DNA of 64,000 nt from JAGWBJ01 sp964291465 (GTDB lineage: Bacteria; Chloroflexota; Dehalococcoidia; Lucifugimonadales; JAGWBF01), in contig OZ219936.1 of assembly GCA_964291465.2 (NCBI GenBank), positions 62,001 to 126,000 of the forward strand, written 5' to 3'. Of this stretch, positions 9,042 through 18,222 are shown in pieces. Numbering within the stretch: position 1 is the first letter of the stretch; each line of letters begins with the position of its first letter. The position numbers and the translations under genes are program-made. The notes under the pieces are model-generated. The model made no database searches and was not told where the DNA came from. It saw nothing but the letters and a program-made list of their open reading frames with translations.

Positions 9042-10460
9042 CTATCGCGCTCTGCCGCCCAGGGGTGACCGGGGGCCCTCGGCGTCCAGGAACCGGCCGT
9101 ATCCGGCCTCCTGCTCCAGGGTCCCCTGGTTGTAGAGCACCTGGCCTCTCAGCAGGGTCATCCAGGGCCGGCCGCTTATCTCCCATCCCTCGAAGAGGCT
9201 GAAGCCAGAGTTGCCGTGGTGCTCGGCGGAGCGCACCGTCATCTTGGCCGCCGGGTCGAAGATCGACAGGTCGGCGTCGGAGCCCACCTGTATCGTTCCC
9301 TTGCGGGGATAGAGCCCGAAGATCCGCGCCGGGTTCTCGGACATCACCCGGGCCAGCCAGGACGGGGGAAGGCCGCGCTTGATGACGCCCTCGCTGTACG
9401 CCAGGGGCGCCAGGGTCTCGACCCCCGGCGAGCCGAAGGGGACGACCTCGCCCTGCTTGTTCAGGAATATGTTGTCCCACCCCTCCTGCTTCAGCTCCTT
9501 GGGGTAGGGGGCGTGGTCGCTGGCGACCGTCGAGATGTAGCCCAGCTCCAGACCCTGCCACATGGCGGGCTGGTCCGGGCCATCCTTGGCCCGCAGGGGC
9601 GGTCCGATCTTGGCCAGGGGGCCCACCTTCGCCATCTCCTCGTCGGAGAGCAGCAGGTACTGGGGGCAGGTCTCGGCCCACACCCGCTGCCCCGCCGCCT
9701 GGGCCTGCTTGATCCGCTCCAGCCCCACCTCGCTGCTCAGGTGGACGACGTACAGGGGGCAGTTGGTCACCGCGGCCATCTTCACGGCCCTGTTGATGGC
9801 CTCCTCCTCGGCCCACGTGGGGCACGCCTCGGGGAAGTGGGTGGGGTGGGTGTGCCCGTCGGCGATGAGCTTGTTTTCCAGGTAGTCGATGATGTTCCCG
9901 CTCTCGCAGTGCATCTGCAGCACGCCGCCGCCCTTGGAGACCAGCTCCATGGCCTCGCAGATGTAGTCGTCGTCGCACATGCGGCCGGGACGCTTCTTGT
10001 ACGTCATGAACATCTTGAACGACTTGACGCCCATGTCCAGGGCCCTCGGCAAGCTCTTGAGTATGTAGGGCTGGTTGGCCAGGATGTAGTGGAACGAGAA
10101 GTCGACCACCGCGTTGGAGGAGATCTCCTCCCGGTGGCGGTTTATGGCCTGGTCCAGGGTCTCGCCGCCGTCGGTGTCGTAGGTGCCGAAGGGGACGAGG
10201 GTGGTCAGCCCGGCGTGGGCGCCGGCGATGGAGCCGATCCCGTAGCCGTCGGTGCGGTCCAGGTGCACGTGGGAGTCTATGAGGCCGGGAAAGACGTGCT
10301 TCCCGGTGGCGTCGATGTAGCGGTCCGCGGGAGGGAAGGTCTCCGGGTCGCCCACCGCAACGATCTTCTCCCCCTTGATGGCCACGGCGCCGTCGCTGAC
10401 GCTGGTGGCGGTCACGATCTGGCCGCCGTGTACGATGGTGTCTACCCTGTTCTCCTGCAT
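9042..10460 (-). CDS. D-hydantoinase / dihydropyrimidinase-type amidohydrolase
   Basis: 472 residues of the cyclic amidase family that opens dihydropyrimidine or 5-substituted hydantoin rings. Binuclear-metal ligands are visible: HVHLD in GLIDSHVHLDRTDG (about residue 60), the carboxylated lysine in SFKMFMTYKK (about 150), QMHCES, VVHLSSEVG, and VASDHAPYP (about 320). The start is ATG 10460, set by an AGGAGGA 4-8 nt upstream; the in-frame upstream extension is spurious. Neighbours on the same strand are a D-aminoacylase upstream and MmgE/PrpD downstream, suggesting catabolism of cyclic amides and D-amino-acid derivatives. Substrate inferred. Confidence 0.88.
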   Translation of the reverse strand: MQENRVDTIVHGGQIVTATSVSDGAVAIKGEKIVAVGDPETFPPADRYIDATGKHVFPGLIDSHVHLDRTDGYGIGSIAGAHAGLTTLVPFGTYDTDGGETLDQAINRHREEISSNAVVDFSFHYILANQPYILKSLPRALDMGVKSFKMFMTYKKRPGRMCDDDYICEAMELVSKGGGVLQMHCESGNIIDYLENKLIADGHTHPTHFPEACPTWAEEEAINRAVKMAAVTNCPLYVVHLSSEVGLERIKQAQAAGQRVWAETCPQYLLLSDEEMAKVGPLAKIGPPLRAKDGPDQPAMWQGLELGYISTVASDHAPYPKELKQEGWDNIFLNKQGEVVPFGSPGVETLAPLAYSEGVIKRGLPPSWLARVMSENPARIFGLYPRKGTIQVGSDADLSIFDPAAKMTVRSAEHHGNSGFSLFEGWEISGRPWMTLLRGQVLYNQGTLEQEAGYGRFLDAEGPRSPLGGRAR

Positions 10461-10572
10461 CCGTCCTCCTCCAGTGCTAAGCTGCGACCCCCCGGTCGAC
10501 CTTGGGTCCAGGCCGTGCATGTGGCCAACTCCGTCAACATGCACGGTCGTCACATGCAGATGATTGCTGGCC

Positions 10573-12153
10573 CTAGTGGCGGATGCGCAGGCCCTTGCCG
10601 GGGGTGGCCCCAGTGTGCTCGCCCCCGTCTATGACCACCTTTCCGTTGACTATCACGTAGGGTATCCCCAGGGGGAACTGCTTGGGGTTGGTCCTGGTGG
10701 CCGGCGCCTTCACCGTGTTGGGGTCGAATATGGTGATGTCGGCCTTCATCCCGTCCCGGAGCAGTCCCCGGTCGCGGATGCCCAGGCGTTGGGCCGCGAA
10801 GGACGTCATCTTGCGTATGGCCTCGGGCAGGCGCAGGTGCTTCTCCGCCCGTACGAACTCGGCAAGGATGACTGGGAAGCAGCCGTAGCTGCGGGGGCTG
10901 GGGAAGTCTCCCAGCAGGACCGCGTCGCTTCCCACCATGCCGCAGGGATGGGACACGAACAGCGGCAGGGTCTGGGCGTTGGTGCCCACCGACACACCGC
11001 AGATGCCTAGCTCCTCGTCGACCAGCAGGTCGAACAGGCAGTCCAGCTCCTCCTCGCCCCGCAACCTGGCGATCTCCGCCAGGGAGAGGCCCTCGTACTG
11101 CTTGTTGTGGGGCTGGCGGAAGTAGGTCAGCCACGTTTGGCCCAGGTCTCCCAGGGCGTTGGTGGAGCCGGCCATCTCCCGCTTGAGCGTTTGCCGGTCG
11201 TCGGCGGACTGCAGCGCCTCCATCAGCCGTTCGGGGCCGCCGTCCTTGGCCCAGTTGGGGATGCCGATGATCACCCGGGTGCTGCTGTAGATGTAGGGAT
11301 AGCAATCGAAGGTGACGTCCAACCCCTCGTCCCGGCCGTTCTCCACCAGGCCGATGAAGTCGTACTGGCTGCCGGCTCCTCGGGCCCGCTGCCGGTAGTG
11401 GGTCAGGTGGACGGGGATGCCGCTCTTGCGGCCGATCTCGATGGCCTCTTCCCAGGGGGCTAGAATACCGTTCTTGGCCAGGCTGGCCCGGGTGTGGGTG
11501 TGGTAGAAGCCGCCCAAAGACGCGGCCACCTTGGAAAGCTCGATCAGCTCGTTGGTGTCGGCGTATGCGCCGGGTGGATAGTCCAGTCCCGTGGAGAGGC
11601 CACACGCCCCCTCCTCCATGGCCTCCCGGACCACGGACTTCATGTCCTCCAGCTCGGCGTCAGTGGCCGGGCGGTCGTTCCAACCGACGGACCAGATACG
11701 GACCTGGGAGTTCCCAAGGATCATGGCCACGTTCACCGCCACCGTGCCGTCCATGGTGGAGAGGTACTCGGCGGTGCTCAGCCAGCCGGCGGGACCCGGA
11801 GGTTGGCCGTTGAGGCCCCGATCGAGAACGATGAACCGCTCCTGGTCCTCGTGGTTCTTGAAGGGGGCCATGGAGTTGCCGTCGATGCCCATCAGCTCGG
11901 TGGTTATGCCCTGGCGCACCTTGGGCTCGTGCAGAGGCTCCCCCAGGATGGTGAGGCCGGCGTGGGAGTGCACGTCGATGAACCCTGGGGAGACCACGTG
12001 ACCGGAGGCGTCGATGGTGCGGGCCGTCTCCACGTGGCTGGTGTCGCCCCTGATGACACTGAGCGTGTCCCCCTCGACGGCGACTGACCCATAGTAGCCG
12101 GGGTTGCCGGAGCCGTCGATGATCAGGCCGTTCTTGATGAGCAGGTCGACCAA
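10573..12153 (-). CDS. N-acyl-D-amino-acid deacylase family amidohydrolase
   Basis: 526 residues of the D-aminoacylase family, which removes acyl groups from N-acyl-D-amino acids. The amidohydrolase pattern is clear: IKNGLIIDGSGNPGYYGSVA at the N-terminus, metal site GFIDVHSHAG (about residue 60), TTELMGIDGNS, GLSTGLDYPPGAYADT, YHTHTR, VHLTHYR, and a C-terminal ADITIFDPNTVKAPAT. The start is TTG 12153, which follows GGGAGG by 5 nt; the longer ATG frame to 12243 lacks family similarity. It lies 112 bp upstream of the hydantoinase on the same strand and could act in the same pathway. Confidence 0.85.
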   Translation of the reverse strand: MVDLLIKNGLIIDGSGNPGYYGSVAVEGDTLSVIRGDTSHVETARTIDASGHVVSPGFIDVHSHAGLTILGEPLHEPKVRQGITTELMGIDGNSMAPFKNHEDQERFIVLDRGLNGQPPGPAGWLSTAEYLSTMDGTVAVNVAMILGNSQVRIWSVGWNDRPATDAELEDMKSVVREAMEEGACGLSTGLDYPPGAYADTNELIELSKVAASLGGFYHTHTRASLAKNGILAPWEEAIEIGRKSGIPVHLTHYRQRARGAGSQYDFIGLVENGRDEGLDVTFDCYPYIYSSTRVIIGIPNWAKDGGPERLMEALQSADDRQTLKREMAGSTNALGDLGQTWLTYFRQPHNKQYEGLSLAEIARLRGEEELDCLFDLLVDEELGICGVSVGTNAQTLPLFVSHPCGMVGSDAVLLGDFPSPRSYGCFPVILAEFVRAEKHLRLPEAIRKMTSFAAQRLGIRDRGLLRDGMKADITIFDPNTVKAPATRTNPKQFPLGIPYVIVNGKVVIDGGEHTGATPGKGLRIRH

Positions 12154-12280
12154 GACATCCTCCCATGGGTCCGGGATGCGTAAGGGGTGGGCTTCGATGT
12201 GCCGGACGACCCTAATTGTGACCCCGGGGCATGGTGCTGTCAAGGTTGGCGACGCTTACGGAGTGCTCCCCAGGTCGCCT

Positions 12281-13438
12281 CTAGACCGGGTACTTCTTCA
12301 GGAGCTGGCGGGCGATGATGAGCCGCTGGACCTCGTTGGTGCCTTCGCCGATGATCATCAGCGGGGCGTCCCGGTAGTAGCGCTCCAGCGGGTACTCCTT
12401 TATGTAGCCGTACCCGCCATGGATACGCATGGCCTCAAGGGTGACCTCGGCGCAGACCTCGCTGGCGAACAGCTTGGCCATTCCCGCTTCCAGGTCCACC
12501 CTCTCGCCCCTGTCCTTCTGCTCCGCGGCCTTGTAGGTGAGGAGGCGGGCCGCCTCGATCTTGGTGGCCATGTCCGCCAGCTTGAGCTGGATGGCCTGGT
12601 GCTCCGCGATGGGCACGCCGAAGGCCTTGCGCTGCTGGGCGTACCGCATCGACGCCTCGAAGGCCGCCGTGGCCACGCCCACAGCCCTGGCGGCGACGTT
12701 TATGCGCCCCGTCTCCAGGCCGCTCATCACCTGCTGGAATCCCCGGCCCTCCTGGCCTCCCACCAGGTTGTCGACCGGGACTCGAAACTCCTCGAAGATG
12801 AGCTCGCAGGTGTCCAGGCCTCGGTATCCCAGCTTGTCCAGGTCCCGGCCGACCCTGAAGCCCGGACCCTTCTCGACGATGAAGCAACTCATGCCCCGAT
12901 GGGGCGGGTCCGCCTCCCGGTTGGTCTTGGTCAGCAGGGCGAAGGTGTCCCCGTGCCTGCCGTTCGTGATGAACATCTTGGCGCCGTTGATGACGTACTC
13001 CTCGCCGTCCCGCGCCGCCGTCGTTTCGATGGACTGGACGTCGGTGCCGGCGTTGGGCTCGGTGAGGGCCAGGCCTCCCCGCTTGTCGCCCCGGGCCATG
13101 GCTGGGAGGAACCGCTGCTTCTGCTCCTCGGTGCCGAAGGTGGAGACGACGTGGGCCATGATGTGGTGAGTGCCGATGACGCCGCTGATGCTCATCCACC
13201 CCTTGGACAGCTCCTCGAAGATGGTGGCAAATGTGGTGTAGTCCAGGCCCATCCCTCCATACTCCTCGGGAATGGTGATCCCGAACAGCCCCATCTCCTT
13301 CATCTTGTCGATGACCTCCAGGGGCACGATGTCGTCCCGCTCGTACTCGGCGACGATGGGGTCCAGCTCGCGTTTCACGAACTCTTGGACCATGCCAACG
13401 ATCTGGGCGCGGGCCTCGGGCGGCGTATTGGTAGTCAC
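12281..13438 (-). CDS. Acyl-CoA dehydrogenase
   Basis: 385 residues, typical length for a flavin-dependent acyl-CoA dehydrogenase of beta-oxidation or amino-acid breakdown. Motifs: GITIPEEYGGMGLDY near residue 53, GLALTEPNAGTDVQS with FITNGRHGD around 120-160, and the C-terminal EGTNEVQRLIIARQLL carrying the probable catalytic glutamate. The start is placed at GTG 13438 because AAGGAG lies 6 nt upstream; an ATG 21 nt further up (13459) has no ribosome-binding site. Which acyl-CoA it uses cannot be told. Confidence 0.9.
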   Translation of the reverse strand: MTTNTPPEARAQIVGMVQEFVKRELDPIVAEYERDDIVPLEVIDKMKEMGLFGITIPEEYGGMGLDYTTFATIFEELSKGWMSISGVIGTHHIMAHVVSTFGTEEQKQRFLPAMARGDKRGGLALTEPNAGTDVQSIETTAARDGEEYVINGAKMFITNGRHGDTFALLTKTNREADPPHRGMSCFIVEKGPGFRVGRDLDKLGYRGLDTCELIFEEFRVPVDNLVGGQEGRGFQQVMSGLETGRINVAARAVGVATAAFEASMRYAQQRKAFGVPIAEHQAIQLKLADMATKIEAARLLTYKAAEQKDRGERVDLEAGMAKLFASEVCAEVTLEAMRIHGGYGYIKEYPLERYYRDAPLMIIGEGTNEVQRLIIARQLLKKYPV

Positions 13439-13614
13439 AGGCGTCTCCTTCTTGCTCATGTTTGGGCCAATTGTCTATGCAACGACTTAGCCATGGTAGT
13501 GTCTCGGACCGCGAGAGGCCAGTTGGTCCGAGCCGGGTTGGCCCCCGCTGACGATACGAACCCCTGACGAGGATGACACCGGACCAGAGACTCCGATAGG
13601 AGTATGGAATGACA

Positions 13615-14055
13615 CTACGGCCCGCCAGGACGCAGTGGATGATGCCATCGAAGTCCTGGGAATCGGCCAAAGTCGGAGTCGGTCGAGACCACCGTGCAGC
13701 CATGCTCTACCGCGATCGCCGCGTGTTGGGCGTCGGCAACCAGCTTACCGGAGGCTCCGGACTCGCGGCACAGCCGTTCGAATATCTCCATGTGATCGGG
13801 ACCGGGACCGACGATTCGCGCGGTCGGGCGCTCCACGAGGGATGACACGAATGCGAAGGACTGGTTGAGGCTGGATGGCGGGTCGAAGACCCTGGGGTTA
13901 GTTACCACGCGGACGAAGCCGGACATCACGAGGACGGAGAGGGCGAACGGCTCCGGTCCCGTCGCTAAACGAGTAACCCACGCCGCATACTCGGAGTGTT
14001 CGGGGAGGTCTTCGACGTGGGCATATACAAGGACATTTACGTCGGGAAGCAACAT
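13615..14055 (-). CDS. PIN-domain toxin (VapC-like)
   Basis: 146 residues with the PIN nuclease fold of VapC toxins, which cut tRNA or rRNA. Acidic active-site residues are visible in LLPDVNVLVYAH (Asp near residue 5), SGKLVADAQHAAIA (Asp near 106) and STDSDFGRFPGL near the C-terminus. It starts 6 bp after the stop of the ribbon-helix-helix gene at 14062-14319, the usual antitoxin-toxin order, so the two form one operon. The partner family suggests the VapBC class. Confidence 0.85.
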   Translation of the reverse strand: MLLPDVNVLVYAHVEDLPEHSEYAAWVTRLATGPEPFALSVLVMSGFVRVVTNPRVFDPPSSLNQSFAFVSSLVERPTARIVGPGPDHMEIFERLCRESGASGKLVADAQHAAIAVEHGCTVVSTDSDFGRFPGLRWHHPLRPGGP

Positions 14056-14061
14056 CCCGAA

Positions 14062-14319
14062 TCACCGATTCTCTTGCCCGAACCGGGCCTCGTCATCCCG
14101 TGCGTCGAGCGCCCTTGGCCGGTCGAGATCGACTCCCGGGCGGGCATGAACGCCCCGTATGGTCACCAGCCGGAACGGCGGCGATTCCGACCGCTCGGGG
14201 CGCTTCAGAGCATCGTCCAACGTCTTGGAGATGAAGGCACTGACACTGATGCCACGGGCTTCGGCTGCGCGGCGCACCTGCTTTGCAAGACGGTCGTCAA
14301 GGGAAATTGTGGTCCTCAT
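14062..14319 (-). CDS. Ribbon-helix-helix antitoxin of the PIN toxin
   Basis: 85 residues. The N-terminus RTTISLDDRLAKQVRRAAEA with GISVSAFISKTLDDAL is a typical ribbon-helix-helix DNA-binding domain, and the charged tail (residues 45-85) is expected to wrap the toxin. Start chosen at ATG 14319: a promoter ends 8 nt upstream, so a longer frame starting at 14337 would overlap the -10 box. There is no Shine-Dalgarno sequence, consistent with leaderless initiation. It probably binds its own promoter. Confidence 0.82.
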   Translation of the reverse strand: MRTTISLDDRLAKQVRRAAEARGISVSAFISKTLDDALKRPERSESPPFRLVTIRGVHARPGVDLDRPRALDARDDEARFGQENR

Positions 14320-14327
14320 GATGCAAG

Positions 14328-14356
14328 AGCATAACATATCTGCATCAACGCATCAA
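14328..14356 (-). promoter_or_regulatory. Promoter of the RHH/PIN toxin-antitoxin operon
   Basis: On the minus strand TTGATG (14351-14356), a 17-bp spacer and TATGCT (14328-14333). The predicted transcript start falls at or one base from the antitoxin ATG at 14319, so the mRNA should be leaderless. Direct GCATCAAC repeats overlap the -35 region and could be operator half-sites. Confidence 0.5.
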
Positions 14357-14425
14357 CACCAGACATCACCCTCCGTGTCACCACCGTACCCTCGGTTAGA
14401 TCAGGACTACCCGCTCAACCGAACG

Positions 14426-14455
14426 TTGCCCTTGGACAAGGGCCGGGCCTATAAT
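14426..14455 (+). promoter_or_regulatory. coaX-coaBC promoter
   Basis: TTGCCC (14426-14431), 18-bp spacer, perfect TATAAT (14450-14455). The predicted start near 14462 leaves a leader of about 18 nt before the coaX ATG at 14480, and no clear Shine-Dalgarno lies in it. Confidence 0.6.
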
Positions 14456-14479
14456 TGGGCGCAGGCGTGTACTGGACAG

Positions 14480-15277
14480 ATGCTGCTGGCCGTGGACATA
14501 GGAAACACCAACATCAGCCTGGGGGTCTTCGACGGCGCCCGGTTGGTCTCCACCTGGCGCATCGCCTCGGACCGCCGGCGCATGGCCGACGAGTACGGCC
14601 TTCTGCTGGGCAGCATCCTTCCCCTCAAAGGGGTGGAACGGGCCCAGGTGACGGCCGCGTGCATGTGCAGCGGGGTGCCGACCCTCACGACCACCTTCGA
14701 GGAGGCCTGCCGCGTCCACTTCGGCGTCTCTCCCCTCACGGTGACCGCCGGCGTCAAGACGGGGGTGAGCATCCTCTACGACAGCCCCAGGGACGTGGGA
14801 GCCGACCGCATAGTGGACGCCGCGGCGGCGTACAAGACGTACGGCGGCCCGGTGATAATCGTCGACTTCGGCACCGCGACGGTGTTCGACGCCGTCTCCG
14901 GCGCCGGGGAGTATCTTGGGGGCGCCATCTCTCCAGGCATCGACGTGGCGGCCGAGGCCCTGTTCCTCAACACCTCGATGCTGCGCAGGGTGGAGCTGAC
15001 GCCTCCCAGGACGGCCATCGGACGCAACACGGTCGCGGCCCTCCAGTCGGGCCTGGTGCTGGGATACGTCGGCCTGGTGGAAGGGATGGTGGCCCGGTTC
15101 AAGGAGGAGTTGGGGCAGGACTCCCGGGTGGTCGCCACCGGTGGGCTCGCCCACGTGATCGCCCAAAGGACGGACGTGTTCGACGATATCAACCCGGACC
15201 TGACCCTGCTGGGGCTGCGCATCATCCACGACTTGAACGCGGCGGTCCCGACCTCCGACAGAGAACGGGAGGCCTGA
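14480..15277 (+). CDS. coaX: Type III pantothenate kinase
   Basis: 265 residues; phosphorylates pantothenate, the first step of coenzyme A synthesis. ASKHA-fold motifs: MLLAVDIGNTNISLGVFDG at the N-terminus (phosphate-binding Asp6), DVGADRIVDAAAAYKTYGGP (about residues 96-115) and VDFGTATVFDAVSGAGEYLGG (about 119-139). ATG 14480 is chosen because it gives exactly the family N-terminus; the open frame upstream overlaps the promoter. It is followed after 4 bp by coaBC, so the operon encodes consecutive steps of CoA synthesis. Confidence 0.95.
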   Translation: MLLAVDIGNTNISLGVFDGARLVSTWRIASDRRRMADEYGLLLGSILPLKGVERAQVTAACMCSGVPTLTTTFEEACRVHFGVSPLTVTAGVKTGVSILYDSPRDVGADRIVDAAAAYKTYGGPVIIVDFGTATVFDAVSGAGEYLGGAISPGIDVAAEALFLNTSMLRRVELTPPRTAIGRNTVAALQSGLVLGYVGLVEGMVARFKEELGQDSRVVATGGLAHVIAQRTDVFDDINPDLTLLGLRIIHDLNAAVPTSDREREA

Positions 15278-15281
15278 AGAC

Positions 15282-16484
15282 GTGCCGGGCAGGCTGGATA
15301 AGGCGCAGGTCGTTCTGGGAGTAACGGGAAGCATCGCCTGCTACAAGGCGCTGGACCTGGCCAGCAAGCTCACCCAGGCGGGGGGCCTCGTGGACACCAT
15401 CATGAGCTACGGCGCGACCCGTTTCGTGACTCCCCTGGCCTTCCGCAGCATCACCCACAGGCCGGTGGTCACCGACACCTTCGACCCCGACTCGGAGCTC
15501 TCGGTGGAGCACGTGGCCCTGGCCCAGAGGGCCGACATCCTGGTGGCCGCGCCGGCCACGGCCCACCTGATCGCCAAGGTCGCCGCGGGCCTGGCCGACG
15601 ACCCTCTGACCACGACGATTCTGGCCACTGCCGCGCCGGTTGTGGTGGCCCCCGCGATGGACGGGCACATGTACGAGAACCCGGCGACACAGCAGAACCT
15701 GGCCACCCTGCGGTCCCGCGGCATCATCGTCGTCGGGCCGGCCACTGGCCACCTGGCATCGGGCATGGTCGGGCCGGGCAGGCTGGTGGAGGCTGTGGAG
15801 CTGATGGGGCACATCAGCGCGGTCCTCGCCCGGGGGGGAGATCTCGCCGGACGCACCATCGTGGTGAGCGCGGGGGGCACCCGGGAGCCCATCGACCCGG
15901 TGCGGGTGGTCGCCAACCGCTCCTCGGGCAAGATGGGGTACGCCCTGGCCGAGGCCGCCCGCGACCGGGGCGCCGACGTAGTGCTCGTCGCCGCCCCCAC
16001 GGGCCTGCCCGACCCGGTGGCGGTCAGGACCGTCCACGTGGAGACGGCGTTGGAGATGCGGGACGCGGTCATGAGGTCGTCGGAGGGGGCCCATGCCCTG
16101 ATCATGGCCGCTGCGGTGGCGGACTACCGGCCGACGACGGCATCCGCCGAGAAGATGAAAAAGGGCGCCGAAACCTGGTCCATTGAGCTCGAGCAGAACC
16201 CGGACATCCTGAACGAGGCCCGGGGGCCCCTGGTCAGGGTCGGGTTCGCGGCGGAGAGCGAACGGCTGCAGGAGAACGCGAGGGCCAAGGTGGCGGGGAA
16301 GTCCCTGGACCTGATCGTGGCCAACGACATCACCAGGGACGACTCGGGGTTCGCCTCCGACACCAACAAGGTCCTGCTGGTGGACAGGCACGGCAACGTG
16401 GAAGACCTGCCGGTGATGTCGAAATACGACGTGGCCTCCCACATACTGGACCGGGTCGGAGAGCTGCTGGCCGCAGCGGACTAG
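15282..16484 (+). CDS. coaBC: Bifunctional phosphopantothenoylcysteine decarboxylase / phosphopantothenate-cysteine ligase
   Basis: 400 residues, the normal length for Dfp/CoaBC. The N-terminal CoaC domain binds FMN and shows GVTGSIACYKALDLASKL, APATAHLIAKVAAGLADD and the PAMDGHMYENPATQQNL loop with the expected family pattern. The CoaB domain starts near residue 187 (TIVVSAGGTREPIDPVR) and carries the cofactor signature RSSGKMGYALAEAA, AAAVADYRP, the K-rich EKMKK and VGFAAES. GTG start at 15282, 4 bp after the coaX stop. Confidence 0.95.
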   Translation: MPGRLDKAQVVLGVTGSIACYKALDLASKLTQAGGLVDTIMSYGATRFVTPLAFRSITHRPVVTDTFDPDSELSVEHVALAQRADILVAAPATAHLIAKVAAGLADDPLTTTILATAAPVVVAPAMDGHMYENPATQQNLATLRSRGIIVVGPATGHLASGMVGPGRLVEAVELMGHISAVLARGGDLAGRTIVVSAGGTREPIDPVRVVANRSSGKMGYALAEAARDRGADVVLVAAPTGLPDPVAVRTVHVETALEMRDAVMRSSEGAHALIMAAAVADYRPTTASAEKMKKGAETWSIELEQNPDILNEARGPLVRVGFAAESERLQENARAKVAGKSLDLIVANDITRDDSGFASDTNKVLLVDRHGNVEDLPVMSKYDVASHILDRVGELLAAAD

Positions 16485-16488
16485 GCCC

Positions 16489-18084
16489 TCACCAACCCAC
16501 CGCGGCGCCGTCTTTGCGGGGCTCCGAGCCCCCCTTCAGGACCCCCGTACCCGGGTCCCGCTGGATGACCTGCCCTCCACCGAACAGGTACCGGTGGTAC
16601 CCCTGCACCAGGAAGGCGTTGTGGCCCCTGGCCCTGAGGGCCTCGAAGGTGCTCTGGGGAAGGCCCTCCTCCAGGGCCACGCCGCGGCCGAGCTGGATGC
16701 TGAATCGGAGAGCGTTCAGGGCCTCCTGTGGGTCCAGGCCGAAGTCGATCATGTTGACCAGCGCCTGGAGGTGTCCCTGGGGCTGCTGAAAGGCCCCCAT
16801 GACGCCGAAGCTTAGGACGAGCTCGCCGTCCCGGGTGGCCATGGCGGGGATGATGGTGTGGTAGGGGCGCTTCCCGGGCGCCAGCTCGTTGGGGTGCCCG
16901 GACTCCAGCGAGAACAGGGAGCCCCGGTTGTGCAGGGCGATCCCGGTCCCCGGGACCACGAGGCCGGTGCCGAATATCTCGAACAGGCTGTTGATCAACG
17001 AGCAGCCGTTGCCCTGGCCGTCCATGCAGGACACGTAGACGGTGTCTCCCGAGGTCTTCACCACCCCGGGCGAGACCTCGGCCATGGCCCGGTCCGGCCT
17101 CACCAACGCCCGGCGTTCCGTGGCGTACTCCTTGGAGAGGAGTCGCCGGGTGGGCACGTCCACCTTCCTGGGGTCCGCGATGTACCGGAGGGCGTCGGCG
17201 AAGGCCAGACGCATGGCCTCGATCAGGTGGTGGTAGGTGTCGGGGGTCTGGGGCCCCATCCCTGGGATGTCGAACCCCTCCGCAACGTTCAGGGCCATCA
17301 GGGCAGCCAGCCCCTGGTCGTTGGGTGGGCACTCCCAGCAGGTGTAGCCCCGGTAGTCCGTGGAGATGGGCTCGTCCCAGTCGGAGGTGTGGCTGCCAAT
17401 GTCCTCCGCGGCAAGCCAGCCGCCCTGCTCCTGCACGAAGTCGGCCATCCTGCGCGCCAGGTCGCCCTTGTAGAACGCTTCAGCGCCACCCTCGGCGATG
17501 GTGCGCAGGGTGGTGGCCAGCTCGGGCAGCTTCACCACGTCGCCGGGCCGGGGAGCGCGGCCGTTCAGCATCAGCTCCGCTCCCGACGGGAGCTGGGAGA
17601 GCTGTTTCATCCCGGCTTGCCACAGCCAGGAGATGACGTCGGACACGGCAAAGCCCTCCTCGGCGTACTCGATGGCCGGTCCCAGGACCTTTGCCAGGGG
17701 CATGGTGCCGTGGGCCGACAGTAGCTTCTCCCAACCGTCCACCGTGCCGGGTACGGTCACGGCGTGGGGGCTGAAGTAGGGATAGTCGGCGTGGCCGGCC
17801 CTCCGGAGCTCCTCCGACGAGGCCGCGGCAGGGGCCCGGCCGCTGGCGTTCAGGGCGGAGACCTTCTTGTCCTTGTCCGTCCACACCAGGGCGAACAGGT
17901 CGCCCCCTACCCCCGTGTAGAAGGGCTCTACCACCGACAGGGCCGCCGCCGACGCCACCGCGCCATCCACGGCGTTGCCGCCCTCCATCAGCATACGCAG
18001 GCCGGCCACCGCCGCCAGGGGCTGACTGGTGGCCACCATACCGTTGCGGGCGTGGACCGTGGACCTCCTGGAGTCGAAGAACAT
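16489..18084 (-). CDS. Gamma-glutamyltransferase family protein
   Basis: 531 residues of the Ntn-hydrolase gamma-glutamyltransferase family, which transfers or hydrolyses gamma-glutamyl groups such as in glutathione. Motifs: GMVATSQPLAAVAGLRMLME and GGNAVDGAVASAAALSVVEP in the large subunit. The autocleavage Thr is in SGDTVYVSCMDGQGNGCSLI (near residue 360), and HNRGSLFSLESGHPNELAPG with RPYHTIIPA follow in the small subunit. The start is ATG 18084; the open frame continues upstream to 18918 but that part is the antisense of the rhodanese gene. I see no signal peptide, so it may be cytoplasmic. Confidence 0.9.
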   Translation of the reverse strand: MFFDSRRSTVHARNGMVATSQPLAAVAGLRMLMEGGNAVDGAVASAAALSVVEPFYTGVGGDLFALVWTDKDKKVSALNASGRAPAAASSEELRRAGHADYPYFSPHAVTVPGTVDGWEKLLSAHGTMPLAKVLGPAIEYAEEGFAVSDVISWLWQAGMKQLSQLPSGAELMLNGRAPRPGDVVKLPELATTLRTIAEGGAEAFYKGDLARRMADFVQEQGGWLAAEDIGSHTSDWDEPISTDYRGYTCWECPPNDQGLAALMALNVAEGFDIPGMGPQTPDTYHHLIEAMRLAFADALRYIADPRKVDVPTRRLLSKEYATERRALVRPDRAMAEVSPGVVKTSGDTVYVSCMDGQGNGCSLINSLFEIFGTGLVVPGTGIALHNRGSLFSLESGHPNELAPGKRPYHTIIPAMATRDGELVLSFGVMGAFQQPQGHLQALVNMIDFGLDPQEALNALRFSIQLGRGVALEEGLPQSTFEALRARGHNAFLVQGYHRYLFGGGQVIQRDPGTGVLKGGSEPRKDGAAVGW

Positions 18085-18149
18085 GGACAGCCTCCCGGCC
18101 CCGCCCGTTGGACCGGGCTTGGCCGTGGCTATCCTACCATATCTCTCCC

Positions 18150-18178
18150 TTGACGCGCCCACGGTGGAGACGTAATCT
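18150..18178 (+). promoter_or_regulatory. Rhodanese gene promoter
   Basis: TTGACG (18150-18155), 17-bp spacer, TAATCT (18173-18178). Predicted start near 18185, followed by a GGAGG 4 nt before the rhodanese ATG at 18223. Confidence 0.45.
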
Positions 18179-18222
18179 GGTGGTGCTCTCCAGGCCACGG
18201 AGGAGAGGGATCGGAGGATGAA

